NCBI RefSeq assembly: GCF_004614235.1
Contig: NZ_SPVH01000006.1
Span: 1,364,001-1,428,000, forward strand
DNA length: 64,000 nt
DNA from: Brevundimonas intermedia
Lineage (GTDB): Bacteria; Pseudomonadota; Alphaproteobacteria; Caulobacterales; Caulobacteraceae
Direction: 5' to 3'
Below, one piece after another: positions 36,598 to 45,594 of this stretch (position 1 is its first letter; each line of letters starts with the position of its first letter). Under the pieces are notes generated by a model, which saw nothing but the letters and a program-made list of their open reading frames with translations, did no database searches and had not been told where the DNA came from. The translations under genes were made by a program, and so were the position numbers.

Positions 36598-36711
36598 GGG
36601 CTTGGTCGCTCCGTGTGAGACAGGATTATCAGGCGTACGGCCGATTGCCGCATTATGACCGGGCGCCCTTTGCGATGAAAGCGGCCTCAAGAGGATAGGA
36701 CAGATTGTCCA

Positions 36712-38037
36712 ATGTCGTTCCAGAACGAAGCTGACTATCCCGCAGCCTACGAACGCCAACCGTCGCGGCGCCTCCCCTTCGCCCGACGCTTTTCGATTGG
36801 ATCCGCCTTGCGCCGTCTGCGCCTACTCCTGCTCGCGCCCCTCGTGGCCCTGCTGTCGGCCTGCAATCTGGTCGTGCTGAACCCTGCCGGCGACGTCGCC
36901 GCCCAGCAGGGCGACCTGCTGATGATCTCCACGCTGCTGATGTTGATCATCATCGTGCCGGTGATGGCGCTGATCGTCTTCTTCGCCTGGAAGTATCGGG
37001 CGTCGAACAAGGAGGCCGAGGCCGAGTATCAGCCCGACTGGGATCACTCCACGTCGCTGGAACTGGTCATCTGGGCCGCGCCGCTGATGATCATCATCTG
37101 CCTGGGCGCCCTGACCTGGGCCGGCACTCACCTGCTGGACCCCTATCGTCCGATCGACCGGATCAAGCCGGGCCAGGCCGTCGACGAGAGCGTCGAGCCG
37201 CTGCAGGTCAATGTCGTCGCGCTCGACTGGAAGTGGATGTTCATCTACCCGCAGTACGGCATCGCCACGGTCAATGAACTGGCCGCGCCGATCGACCGCC
37301 CTATCCGCTTCCACATCACCTCGTCCTCGGTGATGAACAGCTTCTACATTCCCGCCCTGGCCGGACAGATCTACGCCATGCCGGGCATGGAGACGAAGCT
37401 GCACGCCGTGATCAACCGTCCGGGCGAATATGAAGGCTTCTCGGCCAACTATTCCGGCGACGGCTTCTCCAACATGCGCTTCGCCTTCCACGGCCTGGAC
37501 CAAGCCGGTTTCGACCAGTGGGTCTCGGGCGTGCGCCAAGGCGGCCAGACGCTGGATCGCGATCAGTATCTGGAGCTGGAGAAGCCCAGCGAGAAGGTGC
37601 CGGTCCTGCACTTCGGCGCCGTCGACGGCGCACTGTGGGACGCCATCCTCAACATGTGCGTCGAGCCGGGCAAGATGTGCATGGGCGAGATGATGGCCAT
37701 CGACCGCCAGGGTGGCCTGAGCATGGCCTCGGTGCGCAACACCATGCCGCTGGTTTACGACAAATACGCCGGGCGCGGTAAGTCGCCGGCCTATTTCGGG
37801 TCGAACGAAAGCTACGTCATGACCATCTGCACGCCGTTGCAGGCCGAGGCCGCCGCCGCCGATCGCATGCGTCGCGCCGAACTGGACACCGTCGCCGGCC
37901 CTGCCAGCCTGGAACGTCTGACCGGGCAGGGGCTGTCGCCCAAGCAGACCCCCATGGCCTCGCTGACGACCTTGGCCCGCAATCCCTTCGCTACGGGGCC
38001 GGTTCCGACCGACATCCGTTCCGTCCCCAACGCCTGA
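36712..38037 (+). CDS. cyoA: Cytochrome bo3 ubiquinol oxidase subunit II
   Basis: 441 aa with a lipoprotein-like signal (LVALLSACN, lipidated Cys near residue 51) and two transmembrane helices ([25 protein letters not shown] and [19 protein letters not shown]). A periplasmic cupredoxin domain follows. The binuclear CuA Cys pair of cytochrome c oxidases is absent (the region reads [17 protein letters not shown]), as expected for a quinol oxidase. It accepts electrons from ubiquinol together with CyoB. The long C-terminal tail after residue 330 is unusual compared with E. coli. ATG at 36712. Confidence 0.95.
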   Translation: MSFQNEADYPAAYERQPSRRLPFARRFSIGSALRRLRLLLLAPLVALLSACNLVVLNPAGDVAAQQGDLLMISTLLMLIIIVPVMALIVFFAWKYRASNKEAEAEYQPDWDHSTSLELVIWAAPLMIIICLGALTWAGTHLLDPYRPIDRIKPGQAVDESVEPLQVNVVALDWKWMFIYPQYGIATVNELAAPIDRPIRFHITSSSVMNSFYIPALAGQIYAMPGMETKLHAVINRPGEYEGFSANYSGDGFSNMRFAFHGLDQAGFDQWVSGVRQGGQTLDRDQYLELEKPSEKVPVLHFGAVDGALWDAILNMCVEPGKMCMGEMMAIDRQGGLSMASVRNTMPLVYDKYAGRGKSPAYFGSNESYVMTICTPLQAEAAAADRMRRAELDTVAGPASLERLTGQGLSPKQTPMASLTTLARNPFATGPVPTDIRSVPNA

Positions 38038-38050
38038 GCGAACACAGTCG

Positions 38051-40054
38051 ATGAACGCTGACCAACTCATTCCGCTAATCTTCGGGCGCCTCACGTGGGA
38101 GGCCCTGCCTCTGCACGAGCCGATCCTGGTCGTGACCATGTCCGTGGTCATACTGGGCGGGCTCGCCCTGTTTGGCGCCCTGACCTATTTCAAGATGTGG
38201 GGCTATCTCTGGAAGGAGTGGTTCACCACCGTGGACCACAAGAAGATCGGGATCATGTACATGATCCTGGGGCTGATCATGTTCGTGCGCGGCTTCGCCG
38301 ACGCCATCATGATGCGTATCCAGCAGGCGATGGCCTTCGGCGGGTCCGAGGGTTATCTGAACGCCCACCACTATGACCAGATCTTCACCGCCCACGGCGT
38401 GATCATGATCTTCTTCGTGGCCATGCCCCTGGTGACGGGGATCATGAACTATGTCGTGCCGCTGCAGATCGGCGCGCGCGACGTGTCCTTCCCCTTCCTG
38501 AACAACTTCAGCTTCTGGATGACTACGGCCGGCGCCCTCATCGTCATGGCCTCGCTGTTCGTGGGCGAGTTCGCGCGTACCGGCTGGCTGGCCTATCCGC
38601 CGCTGTCGGGCATCGGTTACAGCCCCGGCGTCGGGGTCGACTATTACATATGGGCGCTGCAGATCGCGGGGGTGGGGACGACCCTGTCCGGCATCAACCT
38701 GATCGCGACCATCGTGAAGATGCGCGCGCCCGGCATGGGCATGATGAAGATGCCCGTCTTCACCTGGACCTCGCTGTGCACCAACGTGCTGATCGTGGCG
38801 TCCTTCCCGGTCCTGACCGCCGTCCTGGCCCTGCTGACGCTGGACCGTTACGTCGGCACCAACTTCTTCACGAACGACTTCGGCGGCAACCCGATGATGT
38901 ACGTGAACCTGATCTGGATCTGGGGTCACCCCGAAGTCTACATCCTGATCCTGCCGCTTTTCGGCGTCTTCTCGGAGATCGCCTCGACCTTCTCGGGCAA
39001 GAAGCTGTTTGGCTATACCTCCATGGTCTACGCCACGGTCGTCATCACGATCCTGTCCTACCTGGTCTGGCTGCACCACTTCTTCACCATGGGGTCCGGC
39101 GCCTCGGTGAACAGCTTCTTCGGCATCACCACGATGATCATCTCGATCCCGACCGGGGCCAAGATCTTCAACTGGCTGTTCACGATGTACCGGGGACGGA
39201 TCCGGTTCGAACTGCCGATGATGTGGCTGATCGCCTTCATGCTCACCTTCGTGATCGGCGGGATGACGGGCGTGCTGCTGGCGGTGCCGCCGGCCGACTT
39301 CGTGCTGCACAACTCGCTGTTCCTGGTGGCGCACTTCCACAACGTCATCATCGGCGGCGTCCTGTTCGGTCTGTTCGCGGCCATCAACTTCTGGTGGCCC
39401 AAGGCCTTCGGCTTCAAGCTGGACAAGAAGTGGGGCCTGATCAGCTTCTGGTGCTGGGTGCCCGGCTTCTGGCTGGCCTTCCTGCCGCTGTACGTGCTTG
39501 GCCTGATGGGCGTGACGCGCCGGATGCGGGTGTTCGACGATCCGTCGCTGCAGATCTGGTTCGTGATCGCCGCCATCGGCGCGGGCGTGATCGCCCTGGG
39601 CATCGCGGCCATGTTCATCCAGTTCGCCGTCTCGATCATCAACCGCGACAAGCTGCGCGACACCACGGGCGATCCATGGGGCGGCCGCACGCTGGAGTGG
39701 GCGACGTCCTCGCCGCCGCCGGCCTACAACTTCGCCGCCACGCCCTACGTGCACGACGCCGACGCCTGGTGGGACATGAAGAAGCAGGGCTATCAACGTC
39801 CGCTAAGCGGCTACAAGGCGATCCACATGCCGTCGAACACGGGGGCGGGGATCATCATCTCGGGCCTGTGCCTGGTGATGGGGCTGGCCTTGATCTGGTA
39901 CATCTGGTGGCTGGCCGCGATCAGCTTCATCGGGGTGCTGGCCGTCTCGATCGGCCATACCTTCAACTACAAGCGCGACTACTACATCCCCGAGGATGAG
40001 GTGCGCGCGACCGAAGAGGCGCGCACGCGCGCCCTGGCCGGAACGGAGGCCTGA
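38051..40054 (+). CDS. cyoB: Cytochrome bo3 ubiquinol oxidase subunit I
   Basis: The 667 aa catalytic heme-copper subunit that reduces oxygen and pumps protons. Haem and CuB ligands are visible: [24 protein letters not shown] with the cross-linked His and Tyr, [11 protein letters not shown], and [12 protein letters not shown]. About 15 helices. ATG at 38051 is 13 bp after the cyoA stop; cyoC starts 2 bp after its own stop. The second gene of an operon that runs through to regA. Confidence 0.98.
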   Translation: MNADQLIPLIFGRLTWEALPLHEPILVVTMSVVILGGLALFGALTYFKMWGYLWKEWFTTVDHKKIGIMYMILGLIMFVRGFADAIMMRIQQAMAFGGSEGYLNAHHYDQIFTAHGVIMIFFVAMPLVTGIMNYVVPLQIGARDVSFPFLNNFSFWMTTAGALIVMASLFVGEFARTGWLAYPPLSGIGYSPGVGVDYYIWALQIAGVGTTLSGINLIATIVKMRAPGMGMMKMPVFTWTSLCTNVLIVASFPVLTAVLALLTLDRYVGTNFFTNDFGGNPMMYVNLIWIWGHPEVYILILPLFGVFSEIASTFSGKKLFGYTSMVYATVVITILSYLVWLHHFFTMGSGASVNSFFGITTMIISIPTGAKIFNWLFTMYRGRIRFELPMMWLIAFMLTFVIGGMTGVLLAVPPADFVLHNSLFLVAHFHNVIIGGVLFGLFAAINFWWPKAFGFKLDKKWGLISFWCWVPGFWLAFLPLYVLGLMGVTRRMRVFDDPSLQIWFVIAAIGAGVIALGIAAMFIQFAVSIINRDKLRDTTGDPWGGRTLEWATSSPPPAYNFAATPYVHDADAWWDMKKQGYQRPLSGYKAIHMPSNTGAGIIISGLCLVMGLALIWYIWWLAAISFIGVLAVSIGHTFNYKRDYYIPEDEVRATEEARTRALAGTEA

Positions 40055-40056
40055 TC

Positions 40057-40680
40057 ATGAGCGCGACTGCGACCGAGATCGACCGGACCGTCTTCCACCT
40101 GGAAGAGGAGCCGCATCACGAGGAAGGCTCCAGCACCATGTTGGGCTTCTGGCTCTATCTGATGAGCGACTGTCTCATCTTCGCGATGCTGTTCGCCGTG
40201 TTCGGCGTGCTGGGCGGCAACTACGCCGCCGGGCCGGGGCCCAAGGAGCTGTTCGATCTGGAGCTGGTGGCGATCAACACCGCCATGCTGCTGTTCTCGT
40301 CGATCACCTACGGCTTCGCCATGCTGGCGATGGACCGGAACAACCAGCGTCAGACCCTGGTCTGGCTGGCGGTCACCGGCCTGTTCGGCCTGGCCTTCCT
40401 GGGCATCGAACTCTACGAGTTCGCCCACCTGATCCATGAGGGCGCGACGCCGCAACGCAGCGCCTTCCTGTCGGCCTTCTTCACCCTGGTGGGCACCCAC
40501 GGCCTGCACGTGACCTTCGGCATCATCTGGCTGGTGACGCTGATGGTTCAGGTCAGCATGAAGGGCCTGATCCCCGCCAACAAACGCCGCCTGATGTGCC
40601 TGTCGATGTTCTGGCACTTCCTGGACGTCATCTGGATCGGCGTCTTCACCTTCGTCTATCTGCTGGGCATGCTGCGATGA
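40057..40680 (+). CDS. cyoC: Cytochrome bo3 ubiquinol oxidase subunit III
   Basis: A 207 aa membrane subunit with five helices and the family blocks LGFWLYLMSDCLIFAMLF, LAFLGIELYEFAHLIHEG, TLVGTHGLHVTFGIIWLV and MFWHFLDVIWIGVFTFVYLLGMLR. It stabilises subunit I. ATG at 40057. Its stop overlaps the cyoD start (ATGA). Confidence 0.97.
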   Translation: MSATATEIDRTVFHLEEEPHHEEGSSTMLGFWLYLMSDCLIFAMLFAVFGVLGGNYAAGPGPKELFDLELVAINTAMLLFSSITYGFAMLAMDRNNQRQTLVWLAVTGLFGLAFLGIELYEFAHLIHEGATPQRSAFLSAFFTLVGTHGLHVTFGIIWLVTLMVQVSMKGLIPANKRRLMCLSMFWHFLDVIWIGVFTFVYLLGMLR

Positions 40681-41072
40681 GCGCCGACAAGAACGACCAC
40701 TCGCCCGAGTCCCACGACGCGGATCACCTGGGCCACGAGGGGCACAATCACGGCTCCTTCAAGAGCTATATGATCGGGTTCGTCCTGTCGGTGATCCTGA
40801 CGGCGATCCCGTTCGCCCTGGTGATGACCGGCGTCTTGCCGACCCAGGCGACGGCCCTGATCGTCATGGGCTTCGCCGTGGTGCAGATCGTGGTCCACAT
40901 GATCTACTTCCTGCACATGAACTCGAAGTCGGAGGGCGGCTGGATCATGCTGGCGCTGATCTTCACCATCATCGTCGTCGTCATCGCCCTGTCGGGTTCG
41001 CTGTGGGTCATGTACCACCTGAACACCAACATGATGCCCATGACCCACGACATGACGAACATGGGCAGCTGA
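40677..41072 (+). CDS. cyoD: Cytochrome bo3 ubiquinol oxidase subunit IV
   Basis: A 131 aa three-helix subunit with a His/Asp-rich N-terminus (DHSPESHDADHLGHEGHNHG) before the membrane part (FKSYMIGFVLSVILTAIPFALV). The conserved QIVVHMIYFLHMN is present. It aids assembly of the oxidase. It starts at ATG 40677, overlapping cyoC by 4 bp. The His-rich leader might bind metal, but no function can be assigned. Confidence 0.95.
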   Translation: MSADKNDHSPESHDADHLGHEGHNHGSFKSYMIGFVLSVILTAIPFALVMTGVLPTQATALIVMGFAVVQIVVHMIYFLHMNSKSEGGWIMLALIFTIIVVVIALSGSLWVMYHLNTNMMPMTHDMTNMGS

Positions 41073-41079
41073 GGTCGAG

Positions 41080-41838
41080 ATCACCGACACGTCTTCAGCC
41101 CCGGCCCCCGACAAGGCCAAGCGCTCGCGACCGATCCGCATCGTCGTATCGGTCGTGGGGCTGGTCTTGTTCGTCGGCTTTCTGGCCTTGGGCGGCTGGC
41201 AGATTCAGCGACTGGCTTGGAAGACGGACCTGATCGCCCAGGTCGACGCCCGCGTCCATGCTCCGGCTGTACCCGCGCCGGGACCGGGGCAGTGGCAGAG
41301 CGTGACGCGACAGGACGACCAGTATCGTCGCGTCGCCGTGCAGGGGACCTTCCTGCACGACAAGGAAACCCTGGTTCAGGCCGTGACCGATGCGGGCGGC
41401 GGCTTCTGGGTCATGACGCCGCTGGTCGATGCGCGCGGCTTTACCGTCCTGATCAACCGCGGCTTCGTGTCTGCCGGGCGTCGCGATCCGGCCGCGCGCG
41501 CCGATGGACAGGTCATGGGGCCGCAGACCATCGTGGGGCTGCTCAGGATAACGGAACCCAAGGGCGGCTTCCTGCGCGCCAACGACGCCGCCGGAGACCG
41601 CTGGCGATCGCGCGATGTGACGGCGATCGCGGCGCGGCGCGGCCTGACGAACGTCGCGCCCTATTTCATCGATGCGGACGCGACGCCCAATCCGGGCGGC
41701 TGGCCGCTAGGCGGGCTGACCGTGATCCGGTTCGCCAACAGCCATCTGGTCTATGCCCTGACCTGGTTCGGCATGGCCTTGCTGACGCTGGTCGGTCTGT
41801 GGCTGTTCCTGCGCGACGGCCGGCGCAACCGGCCATGA
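41080..41838 (+). CDS. SURF1-family oxidase assembly protein, with an apparent ATC start
   Basis: A SURF1 protein: N-terminal helix (VVSVVGLVLFVGFLALGGWQIQRLAWK), a soluble domain with GTFLHDKETLVQA and VLINRGFVS, and a second helix at the C-terminus (HLVYALTWFGMALLTLVGLW). It helps assemble haem into terminal oxidases. In this reading frame no ATG, GTG or TTG exists between the preceding in-frame stop (41053) and GTG at 41155, and starting at that GTG would cut the first helix. An ATC at 41080 with GAGG five bases before restores the expected MTDTSSAP-like N-terminus (252 aa). The next gene overlaps its stop (ATGA at 41835). Confidence 0.85.
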   Translation: MTDTSSAPAPDKAKRSRPIRIVVSVVGLVLFVGFLALGGWQIQRLAWKTDLIAQVDARVHAPAVPAPGPGQWQSVTRQDDQYRRVAVQGTFLHDKETLVQAVTDAGGGFWVMTPLVDARGFTVLINRGFVSAGRRDPAARADGQVMGPQTIVGLLRITEPKGGFLRANDAAGDRWRSRDVTAIAARRGLTNVAPYFIDADATPNPGGWPLGGLTVIRFANSHLVYALTWFGMALLTLVGLWLFLRDGRRNRP

Positions 41839-43157
41839 CCACGGCCCTGCAACGGCTGCTGGGACTGGGGCTCAGAGGCGGGGTCGCCTCGCACGGCGGG
41901 GCCAACCGGCGCAACATGCTGCTGCTGATCCAGCTGCGTTGGCTGGCGGTCGCCGGGCAGATGGCGACGATCCTGCTGGTTCAGTATGTGATGCGGATCC
42001 CGCTGCCGGTGCTGTGGCTTCTGGCGGCGCCAGCGGGGCTGGTGCTGGTCAATCTGATCAGCGCACCGCTGACCGCACGCCGCGAGGAGGTCGAGGATCA
42101 GGCCCTGATGATCGCCCTGCTGGCGGATGTGGCGGCCCTGACCTGGCTGCTGTTCCTGACGGGGGGCGCGGCCAATCCGTTCGTGGCCCTGTATCTGCTT
42201 CAGGTCGTGCTGGGAGCCGTGCTGCTGGCGCCCGTCTATGCCTGGGCGCTGATCGCCATCACCAGCCTGTGTTTCGCCGGGCTTGGCCTGCATTCCCAGC
42301 CGCTGAACCTGCCGCCGGCGCGCGAGGATTCGCTGCTCAGCCTGTATCTTCAGGGCAGTTTGATCTGTTTCGTCCTGATGGCGGTGCTGCTGGTGCTGTT
42401 CGTCACCCGGATCAGCCAGAACCTGCGCGAGCGCGACGCCTCCGTCGCCGCCATGCGTCAGCAGAACGCCGAGCACGACCACATCGTCCGCATGGGCCTG
42501 CTGGCGTCCGGGGCTGCGCACGAACTGGGCACGCCGCTGGCGTCCCTGTCCGTGATCCTCAGCGACTGGAAGCGGATGCCGGCCCTGACCCAGGACGCCG
42601 ACCTCGTGCAGGACATGACCGTGATGCGGGCCGAGGTCGAGCGGTGCAAGGCCATCGTCACCGGCATCCTGATGTCGGCTGGCGAGGCGAGGGGACAGGC
42701 GCCCGAGCGCACCACCCTGCGGGCCTTCGTCGCCGATGTGGTCGCCAGCTGGAACGGCGACGGCGTGACCGTTCAGATCCGCGACGAACTGGCCCAGAAC
42801 CCGTCGATCATCGCCGACCCGGCCCTGCGCCAGGTGCTGGGCGTGCTGTTCGACAATGCCGTCGAGGCCGGAGCCAGGCGCATCGCCGTCACCACGACAC
42901 GGACGGACGACACGCTGGGCATCGCCGTGCGAGACGACGGGCCGGGGTTCCCGGACGTCATCCTTCAGGCCTGGGGCAAGCCCTACAACTCGACCAAGCC
43001 GCGCGCAGGCGCCGGCCTGGGGCTGTTCCTGCTGATGAACGTGATCCGGTCGCTGGGCGGTCGGGTCGAGGCTTCCAATCCCCCAGCCGGCGGCGCAGAG
43101 GTGCGGCTGACTTTGCCGCTGTCGGCGCTGGCGCCCAAGGACGAAATCGCTCCATGA
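41835..43157 (+). CDS. regB: Redox-sensing histidine kinase RegB/PrrB/ActS family
   Basis: A 440 aa membrane kinase with about six transmembrane segments, carrying the quinone-pocket motif GGAANPF (residues 110-116) in LTGGAANPFVALYLLQ. His229 in GAAHELGTPLASL is the phosphorylation site, Cys271 in VERCKAIV matches the redox Cys in RegB, and a standard ATPase domain follows (FDNAVEAGA, DDGPGF, GAGLGLFL). It monitors the quinone/redox state and, through RegA, controls respiration genes. ATG 41835 overlaps the SURF1 stop; its own stop overlaps regA. Direct linkage to cyo genes supports this role. Confidence 0.93.
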   Translation: MTTALQRLLGLGLRGGVASHGGANRRNMLLLIQLRWLAVAGQMATILLVQYVMRIPLPVLWLLAAPAGLVLVNLISAPLTARREEVEDQALMIALLADVAALTWLLFLTGGAANPFVALYLLQVVLGAVLLAPVYAWALIAITSLCFAGLGLHSQPLNLPPAREDSLLSLYLQGSLICFVLMAVLLVLFVTRISQNLRERDASVAAMRQQNAEHDHIVRMGLLASGAAHELGTPLASLSVILSDWKRMPALTQDADLVQDMTVMRAEVERCKAIVTGILMSAGEARGQAPERTTLRAFVADVVASWNGDGVTVQIRDELAQNPSIIADPALRQVLGVLFDNAVEAGARRIAVTTTRTDDTLGIAVRDDGPGFPDVILQAWGKPYNSTKPRAGAGLGLFLLMNVIRSLGGRVEASNPPAGGAEVRLTLPLSALAPKDEIAP

Positions 43158-43690
43158 CCGATGAGGCCAGACTGCTGCTGATCGTCGAGGACGACGAATC
43201 CTTCTCGACCACCCTGCGACGCTCGTTCGAACGGCGCGGCTATGCCGTCGTCAGCGCCGCCAGTCCCGACCAGATGACCGAGGTGCTGAAGACGCATCGC
43301 CCCGGCTATGCGGTCGTGGATCTGAAGCTGGGCGGTCACTCGGGCCTGACCTGCGTGGAGGCCCTGCACGCCTTCGATCCCGAGATGAACATCGTCGTCC
43401 TGACCGGTTTCGCCAGCATCGCCACGGCGGTCGAGGCGATCAAGCTGGGCGCGCGCCACTATCTGGCCAAGCCCGCCAGTTCCGACGACATCGAGACCGC
43501 GTTCGGGCGGGCGGACGGCGACGCCGAGACGCCGCTGGGCACGCGCCCGACCTCGATCAAGACCCTGGAATGGGAGCGGATCCACGAGACGCTGGTGGAA
43601 ACCGACTTCAACATTTCCGAGGCCGCGCGCCGCCTGGGCATGCACCGCCGCACCCTTGCGCGAAAGCTGGAAAAGCGGCGCGTGACCTAG
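43154..43690 (+). CDS. regA: Response regulator RegA/PrrA/ActR family
   Basis: A 178 aa regulator. Receiver domain with Asp56 in YAVVDLKLGG and KPASSDDI, then a linker and a short C-terminal Fis-type HTH (NISEAARRLGMHRRTLARKL), the typical RegA architecture. It is the partner of the RegB kinase encoded just upstream (4 bp overlap). It would regulate oxidase and other redox-linked genes, possibly including the cyo operon itself. Its stop codon overlaps the stop of the convergent HIT gene (CTAG at 43687-43690). Confidence 0.95.
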   Translation: MTDEARLLLIVEDDESFSTTLRRSFERRGYAVVSAASPDQMTEVLKTHRPGYAVVDLKLGGHSGLTCVEALHAFDPEMNIVVLTGFASIATAVEAIKLGARHYLAKPASSDDIETAFGRADGDAETPLGTRPTSIKTLEWERIHETLVETDFNISEAARRLGMHRRTLARKLEKRRVT

Positions 43691-44124
43691 TCGAGTTTGG
43701 CCGCGATCCGGTCGGCCAGAGCCTGCAAGGTCGCGGTATCGGCCATGGGTGCATGGCCGTGACCCTTCATCTCCCGGTCGGTCCAGCGCGGCACGATGTG
43801 GAAATGCAGGTGGAACACCGTCTGTCCGCCTGCGTCGCCGTTGAACTGAAGGATGGCCAGACCCTCCGGCTGCAACGCCTTCTCCACCGCCTTGGCCGTG
43901 CGTTGCAGGGCGGCGGTCATGCGGGCCAGAACCTCCGGCTCGACCTCCAGCAGATTGCGGGCCTGGGACTGTTTGGCGATGATCAGGACGTGGCCTTCCG
44001 ACTGAGGAAACACGTCCATGAAGGCCAGGACGTGGTCGTCTTCCCACACCTTCACCGAGGGAATGTCCCCGCGCAGAATCTTGGCGAAGATGTTGTTCGG
44101 GTCATAGGCGCCGTGCAGGCTCAT
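43687..44124 (-). CDS. HIT family hydrolase
   Basis: A 145 aa histidine-triad protein: the terminal QTVFHLHFHIVPR carries the His-phi-His-phi-His-phi-phi signature, and the N-terminal half has the expected FAKILRGDIPSVKVWEDDHVLAFMD. HIT enzymes hydrolyse nucleoside phosphoramidates or dinucleoside polyphosphates. ATG at 44124. Convergent with regA and divergent from the holin-like gene. No special context. Confidence 0.95.
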   Translation of the reverse strand: MSLHGAYDPNNIFAKILRGDIPSVKVWEDDHVLAFMDVFPQSEGHVLIIAKQSQARNLLEVEPEVLARMTAALQRTAKAVEKALQPEGLAILQFNGDAGGQTVFHLHFHIVPRWTDREMKGHGHAPMADTATLQALADRIAAKLD

Positions 44125-44232
44125 GGGCGGTCTCCGTGCAGTCTGGGGATTGGATAGCAGTGGCGGCCACGAAGGGGGAGCCTTCGTCCACGCCATGCAT
44201 TATGGTCACGCTTGAACACAACGAGGCACGTC

Positions 44233-44592
44233 ATGATCCGTTTCATCATCCAGGCGCTGGTCACCATGGCGGGCCTGTGGCTGTCCGCCCAGGTCGTGCC
44301 GGGCGTCGACTTCACCAGCACGGGATCGCTGATCGCGGCGGCCATCATCCTGGGGCTGGTCAACGCCTTCGTGCGGCCGATCCTGGTGGTTCTGACCTTC
44401 CCGATCACCGTGGTGACCCTGGGCCTGTTCCTGCTGGTGGTGAACGCCGCCATGATCGGGCTGACCTCCGTCTTCCTGGACGGCTTCCGGGTCGAGGGCC
44501 TTTGGGCCGGCATCGGCGCGGCCATCGTGACGGGCGTGGTCAGCTGGATCGCCGGCGCCTTCATCGGCGGTGGCGAAGAGGCGCGCCGCTAG
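44233..44592 (+). CDS. Phage holin family / YvlD-like membrane protein
   Basis: A 119 aa protein with four hydrophobic segments: FIIQALVTMAGLWLSAQVVPGVDF, ILGLVNAFVRPILVVLTFPIT, TLGLFLLVVNAAMIGLT and IGAAIVTGVVSWIAGAFIGG. NAFVRPILVVLTFPITVVTLGLF is the signature of the Phage_holin_4_2 / YvlD family, which is widespread on chromosomes and mostly not linked to phage. Function unknown, possibly envelope stress. ATG at 44233. Confidence 0.9.
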   Translation: MIRFIIQALVTMAGLWLSAQVVPGVDFTSTGSLIAAAIILGLVNAFVRPILVVLTFPITVVTLGLFLLVVNAAMIGLTSVFLDGFRVEGLWAGIGAAIVTGVVSWIAGAFIGGGEEARR

Positions 44593-44607
44593 GCTCGTGC
44601 CCTATCT

Positions 44608-45594
44608 TCATTGGGTACGGCTCCATTTTGGCTTTATCGGACGTGGGCCAAATACCCACTGATTTACGAGCGCAGTCCCCTTCTCCGTCCGAAAAGCCTG
44701 ATTGGTTATTATAGGTGAGGTAGCCGACCATTTGGCTACTAGGGCATCGTGAGAGCGGTTACGTGCATATATCTCGCGATAGCCAAACCTCGCGATAAAG
44801 CGATTGGCTCGGCGTATGATCGTGCGGTCGTTGCAACGCATAGTGCGAAAATGAGCGTGACTGTAAGGACCGGCCCAGTCACTGTGTCCGATAATGATAA
44901 GTTTCGGAGTTAACGGAAACAGCAGTTCAATGGGCGGTCCGTGTTCAATCGCATACGGACGCAAATGGTCCTCTGGCATGGCAGGATTGAAACAGACAAC
45001 CGGATTGTCGCTTGTAATAAAATCAATGTCTGTTTCGTTTAATGCAAGGCAAAATCCGATTTGTTCCAATACTCTTGAAAACCCAATCAGCATGTGCGGC
45101 ATTGCATGGATAGACTGGTGCGGGTTTATAGATATTGCGAGATTTTTGAGGCTTAAGGCCTCTTCCCTGCCTGTTGGCGGGCTTGGGAGATCACCCCGGC
45201 GTTCCATAATCTCGCCAGCCATTCGGACCTGCTCCGCGTAAACTAATTCTGCGGCGTCACGACTAGCTGGGCCTCGCACTCTCATTGAACCCATAAAATC
45301 GTAGAATGGCTCGATCAGCGCTTCAGGAAGTTGCCCATCTTTTTTGAAGCTATCTACTATCGACGGCCAGCGATCTTCAGATTGTTGGAAGAAAACTTCT
45401 AAGCCACGATCAAGCGAACCGTCGGGTAAAGGCTGCGTGTAGTAGTTATTTTGCGCACCCACCTCTCTTGGAAGTTTCGGGTGAGGATTATTGGGATCAT
45501 CCTTGCGGTAAGCCGTTAGTCTTCCACTCGAATTAGTAAACTGTCGAAGATATACCTGCGGAACATAATGGTGGAGTTTAGGAGGGGCGGGCAA
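44608..45594 (-). CDS. DUF4238 domain-containing protein (AT-rich, likely acquired)
   Basis: A 328 aa protein with the DUF4238 opening KLHHYVPQVYLRQFTNSSGRLTAY. It continues through DFITSDNPVVCFNPA, where a Ser-Asn pair is typical of the family. The function of DUF4238 proteins is not established. The DNA here is visibly more AT-rich and uses more A/T-ending codons than its neighbours, arguing for horizontal acquisition. The only start is TTG at 45594, immediately after the cobS stop (TGATTG), so translation likely depends on the cobS transcript. It lies directly after cobS where other alphaproteobacteria often have cobT. It shows no signal peptide or membrane segment. Confidence 0.85.
   Translation of the reverse strand: MPAPPKLHHYVPQVYLRQFTNSSGRLTAYRKDDPNNPHPKLPREVGAQNNYYTQPLPDGSLDRGLEVFFQQSEDRWPSIVDSFKKDGQLPEALIEPFYDFMGSMRVRGPASRDAAELVYAEQVRMAGEIMERRGDLPSPPTGREEALSLKNLAISINPHQSIHAMPHMLIGFSRVLEQIGFCLALNETDIDFITSDNPVVCFNPAMPEDHLRPYAIEHGPPIELLFPLTPKLIIIGHSDWAGPYSHAHFRTMRCNDRTIIRRANRFIARFGYREIYARNRSHDALVAKWSATSPIITNQAFRTEKGTALVNQWVFGPRPIKPKWSRTQ

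Noticed and set aside
38075-39796. 573-codon minus-strand open frame opposite cyoB
   Set aside because: His/Asp/Gly-rich shadow of a conserved oxidase subunit; no independent signals.
44233-44592. Prophage remnant because of a holin-family protein
   Set aside because: The family is a widespread chromosomal membrane protein; no other phage genes, attachment site or integrase is near.
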